Positions 35,502 to 43,294 of a stretch of 64,000 nucleotides of DNA are shown one piece after another. The notes under the pieces are model-generated. The model was not told where the DNA came from and did no database searches. It saw only the letters and a program-made list of their open reading frames with translations. The DNA comes from Exiguobacterium sp. s48 (lineage in GTDB: Bacteria > Bacillota > Bacilli > Exiguobacteriales > Exiguobacteriaceae). Location of the stretch: assembly GCF_018617395.1 (NCBI RefSeq), contig NZ_JACSKC010000001.1, positions 930,001 through 994,000 of the forward strand. The letters are read 5' to 3'. Positions within the stretch are counted from its first letter, which is position 1. Each line of letters starts with the position of its first letter. The position numbers and the translations under genes are program-made.

Positions 35502-36338
35502 ATGATCCAGGCAATTTTACTTGATTTAGACGGCACACTCTTAAATGACGATAAAATGATCACGGAACAAACGAAGCGTACGCTACTAGCATTGCAAGCA
35601 CAAGGTGTGAAAGTGGTGCTTGCGTCAGGACGTCCGAAACGAGGCATGATTCGCTATGCTGAAGAGTTAAAACTGAACGAGTTCGATGGACTGATTGTCT
35701 CCTCAAATGGGGCGTGTGTCACGGACGCTTCAACAGGCGACACGTTATTTGAACAAGCGATGCAAATCGATGATGTCCGCTCGATTTTAGAGCATTTAGA
35801 GAATTACGAGGTCATCCCAATGATTAACGATGATACGTATATGTATGTTCGAGACGTATTCGAAGGACAACTTGACGTAAATGGAAAATTGATTAACATC
35901 ATCGAATATGAATCAAGAGGAGGTCAGTTCCAATTGCGAGAAGAACCGAGCCTGATCGACATCATCGACTTTCCAGTCCACAAGATTCTGGTTGCTGGTG
36001 AACCGTCATACTTACGAGAAAATGCCCCAGCCCTAGCTGCCCCATTCACAGGGCGGGTCACGAGCATGTTCACAGCGGCGATGTATTATGAATTCACCGA
36101 TTTAGGCATCGATAAAGCGAAAGCGTTACGTCATGTCTTCAAGGAATTAGGGATTGACCGTGACCAGGTCATCGCTTTCGGAGATGGTCATAACGACCGT
36201 TCAATCATTGAATATGCGGGAATTGGGATTGCCATGGGAAATGCCGTCGATGCATTGATCGACATAGCGACTGAAGTCACAACATCAAACAATGATGACG
36301 GGATTTCGAAGATTCTTGAACGTTATATTACACATTGA
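35502..36338 (+). CDS. Cof-type HAD-IIB phosphatase
   Basis: A 278-residue haloacid dehalogenase-superfamily phosphatase. Motif I is LLDLDGTLLNDD, motif II is the Ser of IVSSNGACV, the conserved Lys lies in the DKAKALRHV region and motif IV is AFGDGHNDRSIIEYAG. The large cap of about 110 residues places it in the Cof/YidA group, which dephosphorylates sugar phosphates and similar metabolites. It lies 19 bases after the VOC gene and is the last gene of the cassette, before a strong terminator. Confidence 0.9.
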   Translation: MIQAILLDLDGTLLNDDKMITEQTKRTLLALQAQGVKVVLASGRPKRGMIRYAEELKLNEFDGLIVSSNGACVTDASTGDTLFEQAMQIDDVRSILEHLENYEVIPMINDDTYMYVRDVFEGQLDVNGKLINIIEYESRGGQFQLREEPSLIDIIDFPVHKILVAGEPSYLRENAPALAAPFTGRVTSMFTAAMYYEFTDLGIDKAKALRHVFKELGIDRDQVIAFGDGHNDRSIIEYAGIGIAMGNAVDALIDIATEVTTSNNDDGISKILERYITH

Positions 36339-36377
36339 AAAAGGACAGATGACCTGAATAGGTCGTCTGTCCTTTAT
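36338..36377. terminator. Bidirectional terminator between HAD gene and fur
   Basis: A 16-base stem AAAGGACAGATGACCT/AGGTCGTCTGTCCTTT with a four-base loop, flanked by A-run and T-run, so it serves both the plus-strand cassette and fur. Confidence 0.9.
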
Positions 36378-36380
36378 ACA

Positions 36381-36860
36381 TTAACCGTTGATGACTGCTT
36401 TATGACCTTCGAGCGTGACGCCTTTTGCTTGGCATACTTTGCAGATACCATGAAACGTCAAGCGATGGTCCTTAATCAAAAATTCGTATTTGCTCTCGAC
36501 TTTTTTCTCCACATCAACGAGCAAATCTTCCATAATCTCCTCGACCGAGCCGCATTCGACACAGACGAGGTGGTGGTGCGAATGATTCGCGCCTTCTGGT
36601 CGCAGGTCGAAGCGTGCGACCCCGTCACCGAAGTTGACTTTATCGACGACACCGAGTTCTGTCAACAACTCTAATGTACGATAGACCGTAGCGAGTCCAA
36701 TTTCAGGTGCAATGCTCTTGACGAGCATGAATACATTCTCTGCACTCAAATGGTCCGTCTCATTCTCAAGTAAGATGCGTACTGTTGATTCACGTTGTGG
36801 TGTTAATTTATATCCTTTGGCGCTCAATTGCTGTTTAATTCGTTCAATTCGCGTTTCCAT
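36381..36860 (-). CDS. fur: Ferric uptake regulator Fur
   Basis: A 159-residue iron-responsive repressor. The winged helix (GYKLTPQRESTVRILLEN, then GLATVYRTLELLTELGVVDK) is followed by a dimerisation domain with the metal-binding HSHHHLVCVECG and a second CxxC in GICKVCQAKG. The sequence tracks B. subtilis Fur rather than PerR or Zur over its whole length. The ATG at 36860 follows GAGGGGG; an upstream in-frame start would add nine residues. A likely promoter with a PerR-like box precedes it. Confidence 0.94.
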   Translation of the reverse strand: METRIERIKQQLSAKGYKLTPQRESTVRILLENETDHLSAENVFMLVKSIAPEIGLATVYRTLELLTELGVVDKVNFGDGVARFDLRPEGANHSHHHLVCVECGSVEEIMEDLLVDVEKKVESKYEFLIKDHRLTFHGICKVCQAKGVTLEGHKAVING

Positions 36861-36894
36861 AAGGCGCCCCCTCTTTACATAGTTCACTACTCAA

Positions 36895-36923
36895 AGCATA
36901 CCGAAGTTTTACGCAATTTTCAA
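36895..36923 (-). promoter_or_regulatory. Candidate fur promoter
   Basis: On the minus strand, TTGAAA (36923-36918), a 17-base spacer and TATGCT (36900-36895), 35 bases before the fur start. Confidence 0.5.
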
Positions 36924-36924
36924 T

Positions 36925-36939
36925 TTAAAATCATTACTA
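36925..36939 (-). promoter_or_regulatory. PerR-like box upstream of fur
   Basis: TAGTAATGATTTTAA matches the PerR consensus TTATAATNATTATAA at 11 of 14 defined positions, including the AATNATT core, immediately upstream of the -35 element of fur. In B. subtilis fur is a PerR target. Confidence 0.45.
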
Positions 36940-36972
36940 TGTAAGTTTACCATATAAGTTTCTAGATTAGAA

Positions 36973-37503
36973 TTATTTCAATCTAGACAATTGCCACCAT
37001 TGAATCGCCATAATCGTCTTCGCATCGGTGATGACACCTCTGTTCAGCAAATCGACCGCCTCGTCAAAAGAATATCGCTTCACGTTTAAAAATTCATCTT
37101 CATCGAGGTTCATCTCGCCGGCAGATAATCCTCTCGCGACAAACACATCGACTCGCTCACTGCAAAAACCTGGGGCTCCGTAGAAAGAGAAAATCTTCTC
37201 GAGCGACTCTGCCGTATATCCCGTCTCTTCAGCTAACTCACGTTCAGCACTCGATACCGGTTCTTCGCCTTTTTCAAGTTTGCCTGCTGGGATTTCAAGC
37301 GACATCGATTCAAACGCTTTTCGGTACTGCTCCACCATGACAATCTTGTCCGATTCATCAATGACGAGCACAGCAACCGCTCCGTTATGGTAGACAAGTT
37401 CACGTACCGATGTGTTTCCATTCGGAAGGGAAACGACATGCTTTTCCACATCGAAGATTTTTCCTTGATAGATAACTTCCCGCTCAATCGTTTTTTCTTC
37501 CAT
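36973..37503 (-). CDS. nudF: ADP-ribose pyrophosphatase (Nudix)
   Basis: A 176-residue Nudix hydrolase that splits ADP-ribose to AMP and ribose-5-phosphate. The Nudix box GKLEKGEEPVSSAERELAEE (GX5EX7REUXEE) lies around residues 76-98, with the ADP-ribose-specific proline-containing region FYGAPGFCSER about 16 residues on. The ATG at 37503 follows GAGGGG. It precedes fur, as in B. subtilis, and is divergent from the aldo/keto reductase. Confidence 0.93.
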   Translation of the reverse strand: MEEKTIEREVIYQGKIFDVEKHVVSLPNGNTSVRELVYHNGAVAVLVIDESDKIVMVEQYRKAFESMSLEIPAGKLEKGEEPVSSAERELAEETGYTAESLEKIFSFYGAPGFCSERVDVFVARGLSAGEMNLDEDEFLNVKRYSFDEAVDLLNRGVITDAKTIMAIQWWQLSRLK

Positions 37504-37575
37504 ATGATTACCCCTCACTTTTCGATATACTCTGATTATGAGTCAAACCAACATTTCGAACAAGGAGGAATCTAT

Positions 37576-38406
37576 ATGAGTGAACTCGGACTCGGAACGA
37601 TGACGATTTTGAAACATGGAGAGGTTGAGGCGAAGAAGATCCTAGAGACAGCCGTTCAATCTGGGATTCGCCATATCGATACAGCAGACGTCTATGCGCG
37701 ACAAGCTGTCGAGCGTATCATCGGTGAAACGTTAGGTCAGGAACGAAAACAGCTCTTTTTGGCGAGTAAAGGCGGGAATGAATTGACTGAGGACGGGATG
37801 CGTTGGAATCCTGATCCGTCCTATTTAGAGGAAGCGTTACACGGATCTCTTGAGCGATTGCAGACCGAATATCTGGATTTGTATTATATTCACGGCGGTA
37901 CGCTCGAGGACGACCTCGATGCAACGATTGAATGGGCGAAAACACAAAAACGTGAAGGTCTCATCCGACAAATCGGACTTTCGTCGATTCGACCGAACGT
38001 CATCAAACATTGGGCCGCTTCCGGAGCTCTCGATGTGCTTATGACGCCGTATTCGCTTCTTGATCGACGACCAGAGACGCTTGACGTTTCAATTCCTATT
38101 GTTGGTCGAGGTGTTCTTGCCAAAGGACTATTAACGGATGAATGGGAGAAGCGTCTCGGGGATAAAGGATTTGAGGCGTGGTCGAACGACAAACTCTCAA
38201 GTGAGCTCACGATGATGCCTCAGCCAATTCAAGCCTACGCGCTCGCTGCCGCGAAACGGTTATGTGACGTCGTCTTACCGGGTACATCTTCTGTCACTCA
38301 GTTAAATGAAACGATTCGAGCGTTTGAGAGTGAAGTGGATGAAGAAGCGCTAGACCGACTACTTGCCCGTCTGCCAATCCATCCATATACAAAATACGTG
38401 ACCTGA
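37576..38406 (+). CDS. Aldo/keto reductase
   Basis: A 276-residue NADPH-dependent oxidoreductase of the AKR superfamily. The catalytic tetrad is visible: Asp in RHIDTADVY, Tyr in the same motif, Lys in FLASKGGNE and His in DLYYIHGG. Cofactor-binding elements PIVGRGVLAKGLL and VLPGTSSVTQLNE are near the C-terminus. It is shorter than typical AKRs (about 310) and of the oxidoreductase YccK/YqkF type; the substrate is unknown. The ATG at 37576 follows AAGGAGG. Its last codons form one arm of a terminator shared with the convergent padR gene. Confidence 0.87.
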   Translation: MSELGLGTMTILKHGEVEAKKILETAVQSGIRHIDTADVYARQAVERIIGETLGQERKQLFLASKGGNELTEDGMRWNPDPSYLEEALHGSLERLQTEYLDLYYIHGGTLEDDLDATIEWAKTQKREGLIRQIGLSSIRPNVIKHWAASGALDVLMTPYSLLDRRPETLDVSIPIVGRGVLAKGLLTDEWEKRLGDKGFEAWSNDKLSSELTMMPQPIQAYALAAAKRLCDVVLPGTSSVTQLNETIRAFESEVDEEALDRLLARLPIHPYTKYVT

Positions 38407-38428
38407 ACGGTTTCAGGTCACGTGTTTT
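38396..38428 (+). terminator. Shared hairpin at the AKR and PadR stop codons
   Basis: A 12-base perfect stem ACGTGACCTGAA/TTCAGGTCACGT with a four-base loop, then GTTTTTC on the plus strand. The stop codon of each convergent gene lies in one arm. Confidence 0.85.
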
Positions 38429-38961
38429 TCATTACGCGCTTTAATCTGTTCGATTGCCCAGTCTGCCCATCCGGCATAGTTTTCCATCATCCGAATTGCA
38501 TACTCACTCGTCAATAAATAACCGAGCGTATCTTCATCTGATTGATGTTCTTCTTGAAACATCCGAATTTGTTGCGCAACTTGTTCGTGATGGGCTTTTG
38601 TCTCTTCAATATATCGGACCGCTTCTTCGACCGGAAGCAATTGAAGCAAACTGACTCGCAATAGGTTCTCATCTTTCATTTTTGGTTGAAACGTTGTCGG
38701 TTGACGTAGCCAGTTGATCAACTCCTCACGTCCTTGGTCCGTGATCGAGTAGATTTTCTTATCTGGCAACTCCTGTTGCGAAATATGCTCCGCTGAGACA
38801 AGGTCATCTTCTTCCATCTTTAACAGTTCCCGATAAATCTGTGTATGATGTGCGTTCCAAAAATGAATCATCTGCACCTTGAACGTTGCGTTCAGGGCAT
38901 ACCCGGTCGCAGGCTGATGGGTCAATAACCCGAGCAATGCGTGACGTAACGCCATATCCAT
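38413..38961 (-). CDS. PadR-family transcriptional regulator
   Basis: A 182-residue repressor-type protein. The N-terminal PadR winged helix (ALRHALLGLLTHQPATGYAL, then HHTQIYRELLKMEEDDLVS, and DKKIYSITDQGREELINWL) is followed by a C-terminal helical Vir_act_alpha_C dimerisation domain (about 95-175). Members respond to phenolics, antibiotics or envelope stress and usually control a nearby transporter. No such partner is adjacent here, so the target is unclear. The ATG at 38961 follows AAGGA. Confidence 0.86.
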   Translation of the reverse strand: MDMALRHALLGLLTHQPATGYALNATFKVQMIHFWNAHHTQIYRELLKMEEDDLVSAEHISQQELPDKKIYSITDQGREELINWLRQPTTFQPKMKDENLLRVSLLQLLPVEEAVRYIEETKAHHEQVAQQIRMFQEEHQSDEDTLGYLLTSEYAIRMMENYAGWADWAIEQIKARNEKHVT

Positions 38962-39031
38962 CACCTTTTCCTTATCATGCTATTTTTATAAGTGTATCAC
39001 ATTCTTCTGTGGATTTATGAATGCCAATCTG

Positions 39032-39060
39032 TTGACGACTCGTGTAAAACCCGACAAAAT
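39032..39060 (+). promoter_or_regulatory. Candidate promoter of the thioredoxin-like gene
   Basis: TTGACG (39032-39037), a 17-base spacer and CAAAAT (39055-39060), 24 bases before the start codon. Confidence 0.45.
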
Positions 39061-39084
39061 AGATAGAAGAAAGGAGAGTTGTCT

Positions 39085-39399
39085 ATGCAACCGATTCATT
39101 CATCACAACAATTTGACGAAGCCACAAAAGATCATGGAATGGTGGTCTTCACTACATCATGGTGCCCAGACTGCAAACGTCTCGACATGTATGTCGACGA
39201 GCTCGTCAAGGACTATCCACAATTTAACTGGCATGTCGTCGACCGCGACGAACTCCCAGATTTATCGGATGCTCAAGAAGTTCGCGGCATCCCTTCACTT
39301 CTTTACTATAAAGACGGGGTAAAACAAGAACACCTCCACTCGGCAAACGCCAAGACGGAGATGCAAATTCGTTCATTCCTCGATACGATTCAAGCATAA
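39085..39399 (+). CDS. Thioredoxin-family protein
   Basis: A 104-residue cytoplasmic thioredoxin fold. The active site is TTSWCPDCKRLD (WCPDC, rather than the WCGPC of thioredoxin), followed by the cis-proline region VRGIPSLLYYKDG. The WCPDC centre suggests a thiol reductant or reductase with an altered redox potential. The ATG at 39085 follows AAAGGAGAG. It has its own promoter and a strong terminator, so it is monocistronic. Confidence 0.88.
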   Translation: MQPIHSSQQFDEATKDHGMVVFTTSWCPDCKRLDMYVDELVKDYPQFNWHVVDRDELPDLSDAQEVRGIPSLLYYKDGVKQEHLHSANAKTEMQIRSFLDTIQA

Positions 39400-39403
39400 C
39401 CTG

Positions 39404-39437
39404 ATTCCTGCAGACCAATCGGCTGCAGGAATTTTTT
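39404..39437 (+). terminator. Terminator after the thioredoxin-like gene
   Basis: Stem ATTCCTGCAG/CTGCAGGAAT with a nine-base loop and six T residues. It reaches the stop codon of the convergent FAD oxidoreductase gene. Confidence 0.85.
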
Positions 39438-40362
39438 AATGATAATGACGTACATACCGTGAGTCAATGAATCGCTTCATGTAGTATGGAAGTCGTCCAT
39501 GCCACGTGAGCTGTCCAAATGTCAGCATGGCACGACCTGGTGTCGTCAGTAATATATTCATCGATTGACGTCTTCGAAATGGTTGACTCGTCTCACCGAG
39601 TAACCGCTTGGCGACATAGCGTCCCGACCTGACAGCATCGACACCACCATTTAAGCAGGATGCCATATCCCCAGTTACATAAATATTTGTAAACTGATGA
39701 TGACGTAAATATTCATCCGTTTCAATAAAACGGTCAGGTTTTGTCAGCCCAGATTCAGCCCACCATGCTACGGGAACAACGCCCGTCGCATCTAACAAGA
39801 GGCCCTCTGATCCATCCTCTTGAAACTGTTGCTTCACGACCATAATGCCTGATTTGACTAAAAGACGTTCGATTTGCTTCTGTCTATGGAGTGGCACGTC
39901 TGGCAAAATTGTTTTCGCATAAAGCGTCACGTCTTTCGTCCTTGCACACGTGAACGCCAATTCCACGCCGGCCTTGCCCCCACCGACGATTGTCACTACT
40001 GGACTCGAATCGATGTGGTCAAGTAAAGCTTGTGACATCGGTTTGAGCGGCGTCCCAATCCCTCGGCTTTTTGCACCAGTGGCCAGCACGAGTTGGTCGT
40101 AGTGAAACAATCCCCGTTCCGTTTGTATGGTCTGTTGACGGGGATCAATTGATAGCACGCGTTCTGCGACCGGTTCAAGTTGGGGCAGTTGCACTGTTGC
40201 GGAATTCATGAGTTTGGCAATCACTTGAGGAAACGCACCGGTATACACCGTCTGGTTCCCTCCAATGAATTGAACGTCGTAATGCTCTCGAATCTCCTCT
40301 AAACGATCAAGAATTTCAAGCTGACCATGACCGAGTCCTACCAACACCAATCGTGGTTTCAT
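39436..40362 (-). CDS. FAD-dependent pyridine nucleotide oxidoreductase, SelD-N-type
   Basis: A 308-residue flavoprotein related to type II NADH dehydrogenases. It has an FAD-binding LVLVGLGHGQLEIL near the start, LVLATGAKSRG, a second dinucleotide fold VVTIVGGGKAGVEL, and IYVTGDMASCLNGGVDAVRSG for the flavin. The start and the C-terminal run (PFRRRQSMNILLTTPGRAML, ending FIDSRYVRHYH) resemble the N-terminal domain fused to selenophosphate synthase in some bacteria. No SelD domain follows here. The electron partner is unknown. It is last in the ynj-like operon and overlaps the phosphatidyltransferase gene by ATGA. Confidence 0.78.
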   Translation of the reverse strand: MKPRLVLVGLGHGQLEILDRLEEIREHYDVQFIGGNQTVYTGAFPQVIAKLMNSATVQLPQLEPVAERVLSIDPRQQTIQTERGLFHYDQLVLATGAKSRGIGTPLKPMSQALLDHIDSSPVVTIVGGGKAGVELAFTCARTKDVTLYAKTILPDVPLHRQKQIERLLVKSGIMVVKQQFQEDGSEGLLLDATGVVPVAWWAESGLTKPDRFIETDEYLRHHQFTNIYVTGDMASCLNGGVDAVRSGRYVAKRLLGETSQPFRRRQSMNILLTTPGRAMLTFGQLTWHGRLPYYMKRFIDSRYVRHYH

Positions 40363-40940
40363 CGCAAAATTCTCCGTGCTTCGATGAATCGTTGCGTGAT
40401 TGTCATCACTTCAAGTACTAAAAAGATGAGGGCAATCCCGCCGACCCAGTTCGGGAAGAGAATCATCATTGTGAACAAGATGAAACACTCAGTCCGTTCA
40501 ATGATTCCAGGCTGATAATAAAACGTCTTCTCTGATCGCCTTGAACTACTCGCTCCGACAGCTAAAAATAATGTCATCGCAATGACAAACGAGGCAATCA
40601 AAACGAGAAAAACCGGCATATATTCCGGGTATCGGAGTGCGAGGGCAATCACGACCGATAATTCAACAAATCGGTCGAGGACGAGGTCGAGCACCGTTCC
40701 AAACCCAGTCCTTTTGGATTTACGTGCCATCGTCCCATCTAAAACATCAAACAAGCCGGATAGCCACAATAAGATGACGGCCGTCCAGTGCATGTCATTA
40801 TAAATAAAGATTCCTGTCGAAACCCCTATGATTCCGCCTAAAATGGTTACCTCATTCGGTGTGAAGTTCCATTTGAGCAGTCGATTCGCCACTCGTTCGA
40901 TGACGGGTTGGACGTAACGACTCCCATACGTATCAAGCAT
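40359..40940 (-). CDS. CDP-alcohol phosphatidyltransferase (YnjF-like)
   Basis: A 193-residue membrane enzyme with about five helices. The full catalytic signature is present: DVLDGTMARKSKRTG, then VLDLVLDR (DG..AR, G, D, D). The family joins a CDP-linked lipid to an alcohol head group; which alcohol cannot be told. It is not PgsA, which is present at 12.2 kb. The E. coli counterpart by context is ynjF, next to the ynjBCD transporter. It overlaps the ABC ATPase by eight bases and the FAD protein by four. Confidence 0.82.
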   Translation of the reverse strand: MLDTYGSRYVQPVIERVANRLLKWNFTPNEVTILGGIIGVSTGIFIYNDMHWTAVILLWLSGLFDVLDGTMARKSKRTGFGTVLDLVLDRFVELSVVIALALRYPEYMPVFLVLIASFVIAMTLFLAVGASSSRRSEKTFYYQPGIIERTECFILFTMMILFPNWVGGIALIFLVLEVMTITQRFIEARRILR

Positions 40941-41820
40941 GGTATTCCTCCTTTCGTTTCATTCGATACATCATTCCGATTTGGAACCATTCATGTGTCG
41001 GTAACATGATCGACCTTCCATCTTCAAAATGATATTCGCCGAAACACTGACCAAACCGATAAATCTTTTTCATCAGTTGTACCGGTTCGCCAATCGTTTC
41101 GGATATTTCCACCTCGGACAATGGTCGAAGTTCGCCATCAATCATGACAAAGTCCCCAAATCCAGGTTCAGAGTCATACAATTCCTCTACCGTTCCTGTC
41201 CGTGTCACTTTGCCAGCTTCAAGCAGTGTCACTCGATCTGCCATGAGCATCGCCTCTTCTCGGTCATGGGTGACCAATACTGCCGTTAGGTTGAGCTCTT
41301 TCACTAAGTCCCGGATGAAGCGTTGCAAATCAAGTTTTAGTTTTGGGTCCAGGTTTGTGAACGGTTCATCCAATAACAGAAGTTCCGGTTCTGCCGCTAA
41401 AGCCCGGGCAAGACTCACGCGTTGCTGTTCGCCACCCGATAGTTCATGTATTTCAGCATCGTAACGGTCACCGAGGCGAACGACTTGTAACCAATGTTCT
41501 GCTTGTTTACGTGAACGCTTACGTGTCGCGAGTGTGACGTTCTCTCCTACCGTCAAATGTGGAAACAACAACGCAGTCTGCGATAGCATCGTCACGCGAC
41601 GTTTATGAGCAGGAATTTTGTTTAAGGAGCGATGATTCCACCGCACATCTCCTCCATCAGCCGTCTCGAGACCCGCGATGATTCGGAGAATCGTCGACTT
41701 CCCTGAGCCGCTCACCCCGACGATTGCGTGAATATCGTGAAGTGCGACCTCAAAATCAACATCATCTAGTATTTGCCTTGAACCAAATTGTTTACGTAAA
41801 TCTACTACATTCAAACTCAT
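40933..41820 (-). CDS. ABC transporter ATP-binding protein (YnjD-like)
   Basis: A 295-residue nucleotide-binding subunit. Walker A GVSGSGKST, signature LSGGEQQRVSLARAL, Walker B LLLLDEPFTNLDP and switch His in VLVTHDREEAM are all intact. The type is that of iron, thiamine or spermidine-class importers. A 60-residue C-terminal extension follows the core. The ATG at 41820 overlaps the permease stop (ATGA). It should power the two permeases just upstream, with the lipoprotein at 43281 as receptor. Confidence 0.9.
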   Translation of the reverse strand: MSLNVVDLRKQFGSRQILDDVDFEVALHDIHAIVGVSGSGKSTILRIIAGLETADGGDVRWNHRSLNKIPAHKRRVTMLSQTALLFPHLTVGENVTLATRKRSRKQAEHWLQVVRLGDRYDAEIHELSGGEQQRVSLARALAAEPELLLLDEPFTNLDPKLKLDLQRFIRDLVKELNLTAVLVTHDREEAMLMADRVTLLEAGKVTRTGTVEELYDSEPGFGDFVMIDGELRPLSEVEISETIGEPVQLMKKIYRFGQCFGEYHFEDGRSIMLPTHEWFQIGMMYRMKRKEEYHA

Positions 41821-42524
41821 TGCAAACGTCCTTTCAACATGCGCACCATCCACCGATTCCATCCGGAAAGTAGGAAATAGATGACTACGGGAAATAAAAT
41901 GAGCATCCATGTGTTCGAGAGCGCGAGACTTCTATTGTTTCCCGCATAAGATTGATACAATTCTGTCGTCACCGTCGGGATCAACCCTGCACCAATCAGC
42001 TGAATGAGTGCGAATTGACTGAGTAAAATGACGGTCGAGAATAATGCGATGGTACGCATCGTTCTCGAGAAGAGCGGATATAGGACGTAGACGACCCGTC
42101 GACTCATGGGCAATAGTCGTGCCTGTTCTAAAAGTGGACGACCGATGACCGCCATTCCGTTATAAGCGAGACGGATTGAATATGGAATCGTCACGACGAG
42201 CAAGGCAAGCATGACGCCGACATATGTCCCAATCAGTCCAACTTCCGCTAAGATGAGGTAAAGTCCGAAGAGAGTGGCAAGCATCGGAATGAACAATGGT
42301 AAAAACACGAGCCATTCTAAGACATGTTTCCATCTTGATTCTGTCCATAAGAGCCACCAGGCAAACGTCGTCGCGAGCCACACATTGATCCCGGATAAAA
42401 TGATCGTCAATCCAACCGTATGAACAATGGCCTCATTATTTTCGATTCCCATTGACGGGGCGATAAAAAAGAGACTGATAAACGGGAGTAACGTAAGACA
42501 TAGGATGAATCCTTGACGAATCAT
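41817..42524 (-). CDS. ABC transporter permease (second half, YnjC-like)
   Basis: A 235-residue permease with about six membrane helices. The coupling-loop region reads AVIGRPLLEQARLLPMSRR, matching the EAA motif position of BPD_transp_1 permeases. It is coupled by ATGA overlaps to the permease upstream and the ATPase downstream. Together with the 258-residue permease it equals the length of the single fused permease YnjC of E. coli. Confidence 0.85.
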   Translation of the reverse strand: MIRQGFILCLTLLPFISLFFIAPSMGIENNEAIVHTVGLTIILSGINVWLATTFAWWLLWTESRWKHVLEWLVFLPLFIPMLATLFGLYLILAEVGLIGTYVGVMLALLVVTIPYSIRLAYNGMAVIGRPLLEQARLLPMSRRVVYVLYPLFSRTMRTIALFSTVILLSQFALIQLIGAGLIPTVTTELYQSYAGNNRSLALSNTWMLILFPVVIYFLLSGWNRWMVRMLKGRLQ

Positions 42525-43294
42525 CGCCTCACCCCCCGTTCAATCCGTCGTCTTAAGGATGCAGTCATTAAGTAAGACACGAATACACCGAATCCGACGA
42601 GACATGTCCAAATAAGGGCGACGGCATACGGTGCGGTCGCTTCCAAATAGAGCCCCGTTGAGAGTCGTTCGTATGCGAGGACCCCGAGTAATTTTGGATA
42701 AGTCACACCGAGCAGTGCCGGAACCTCATACGCAAATGAGATAAAAGCGACTAAAATCCAGGTCGAATCGAGCAACGGCTTAATCAAGAACGGGAATTCT
42801 GCATGTTTGAATTGTGCATAGGGAGAGAGTTGGAGCGTTTTCGCCGTTTCAACGTAACCCCGATTCAATTGTTCATACGTCCCGAGCATCATCAAAAAGA
42901 CGAACGGTATTTCTTTCCATATGTAGGTCAAAATGACCGTCACATAATCTCGCTCGTTCGCCTCGATCCCACCAAAGCCATTCGCCCCACTGAATAATAA
43001 CCAAAACAAATACGCCGCAGCGATATGAGGAACGAACATCGGGATTTTCAAGATTGTCGATGTGAATCGCCATCTTTGTTTGACGACCGTTCGTGCAAGC
43101 CATGTCCCGAATACCAGCGATAACATGGTCGACACGCTAACGACATATAGCGTCGTGACGAAACTATCTCGCCACGTTTCGTCCGTCAACAGTGCTCCCC
43201 AATCCGTCCCGGTTGCCTCTATACCGAGAAATAAGAGCGCTGTAAGCGGGAAAAGTGACACAAGTATGGTCAATGCGACACTACTTCGCAACAC
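42521..43294 (-). CDS. ABC transporter permease (first half, YnjC-like)
   Basis: A 257-residue permease with about six membrane helices and an EAA-loop-like GYVETAKTLQLSPYAQFKH. The GTG at 43294 (VLRSSVALTIL) is chosen because GAGGAG lies seven bases upstream. It falls inside the last codons of the binding-protein gene, a 14-base overlap. Its own stop overlaps the next permease as ATGA, so subunits are probably made in matched amounts. Confidence 0.85.
   Translation of the reverse strand: MLRSSVALTILVSLFPLTALLFLGIEATGTDWGALLTDETWRDSFVTTLYVVSVSTMLSLVFGTWLARTVVKQRWRFTSTILKIPMFVPHIAAAYLFWLLFSGANGFGGIEANERDYVTVILTYIWKEIPFVFLMMLGTYEQLNRGYVETAKTLQLSPYAQFKHAEFPFLIKPLLDSTWILVAFISFAYEVPALLGVTYPKLLGVLAYERLSTGLYLEATAPYAVALIWTCLVGFGVFVSYLMTASLRRRIERGVRR

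Noticed and set aside
36961-36987. TCTAGATT/AATCTAGA inverted repeat at the nudF stop codon as a terminator
   Set aside because: The stem is AT-rich with an 11-base loop and no T-run follows on the minus strand, so it is too weak to list.
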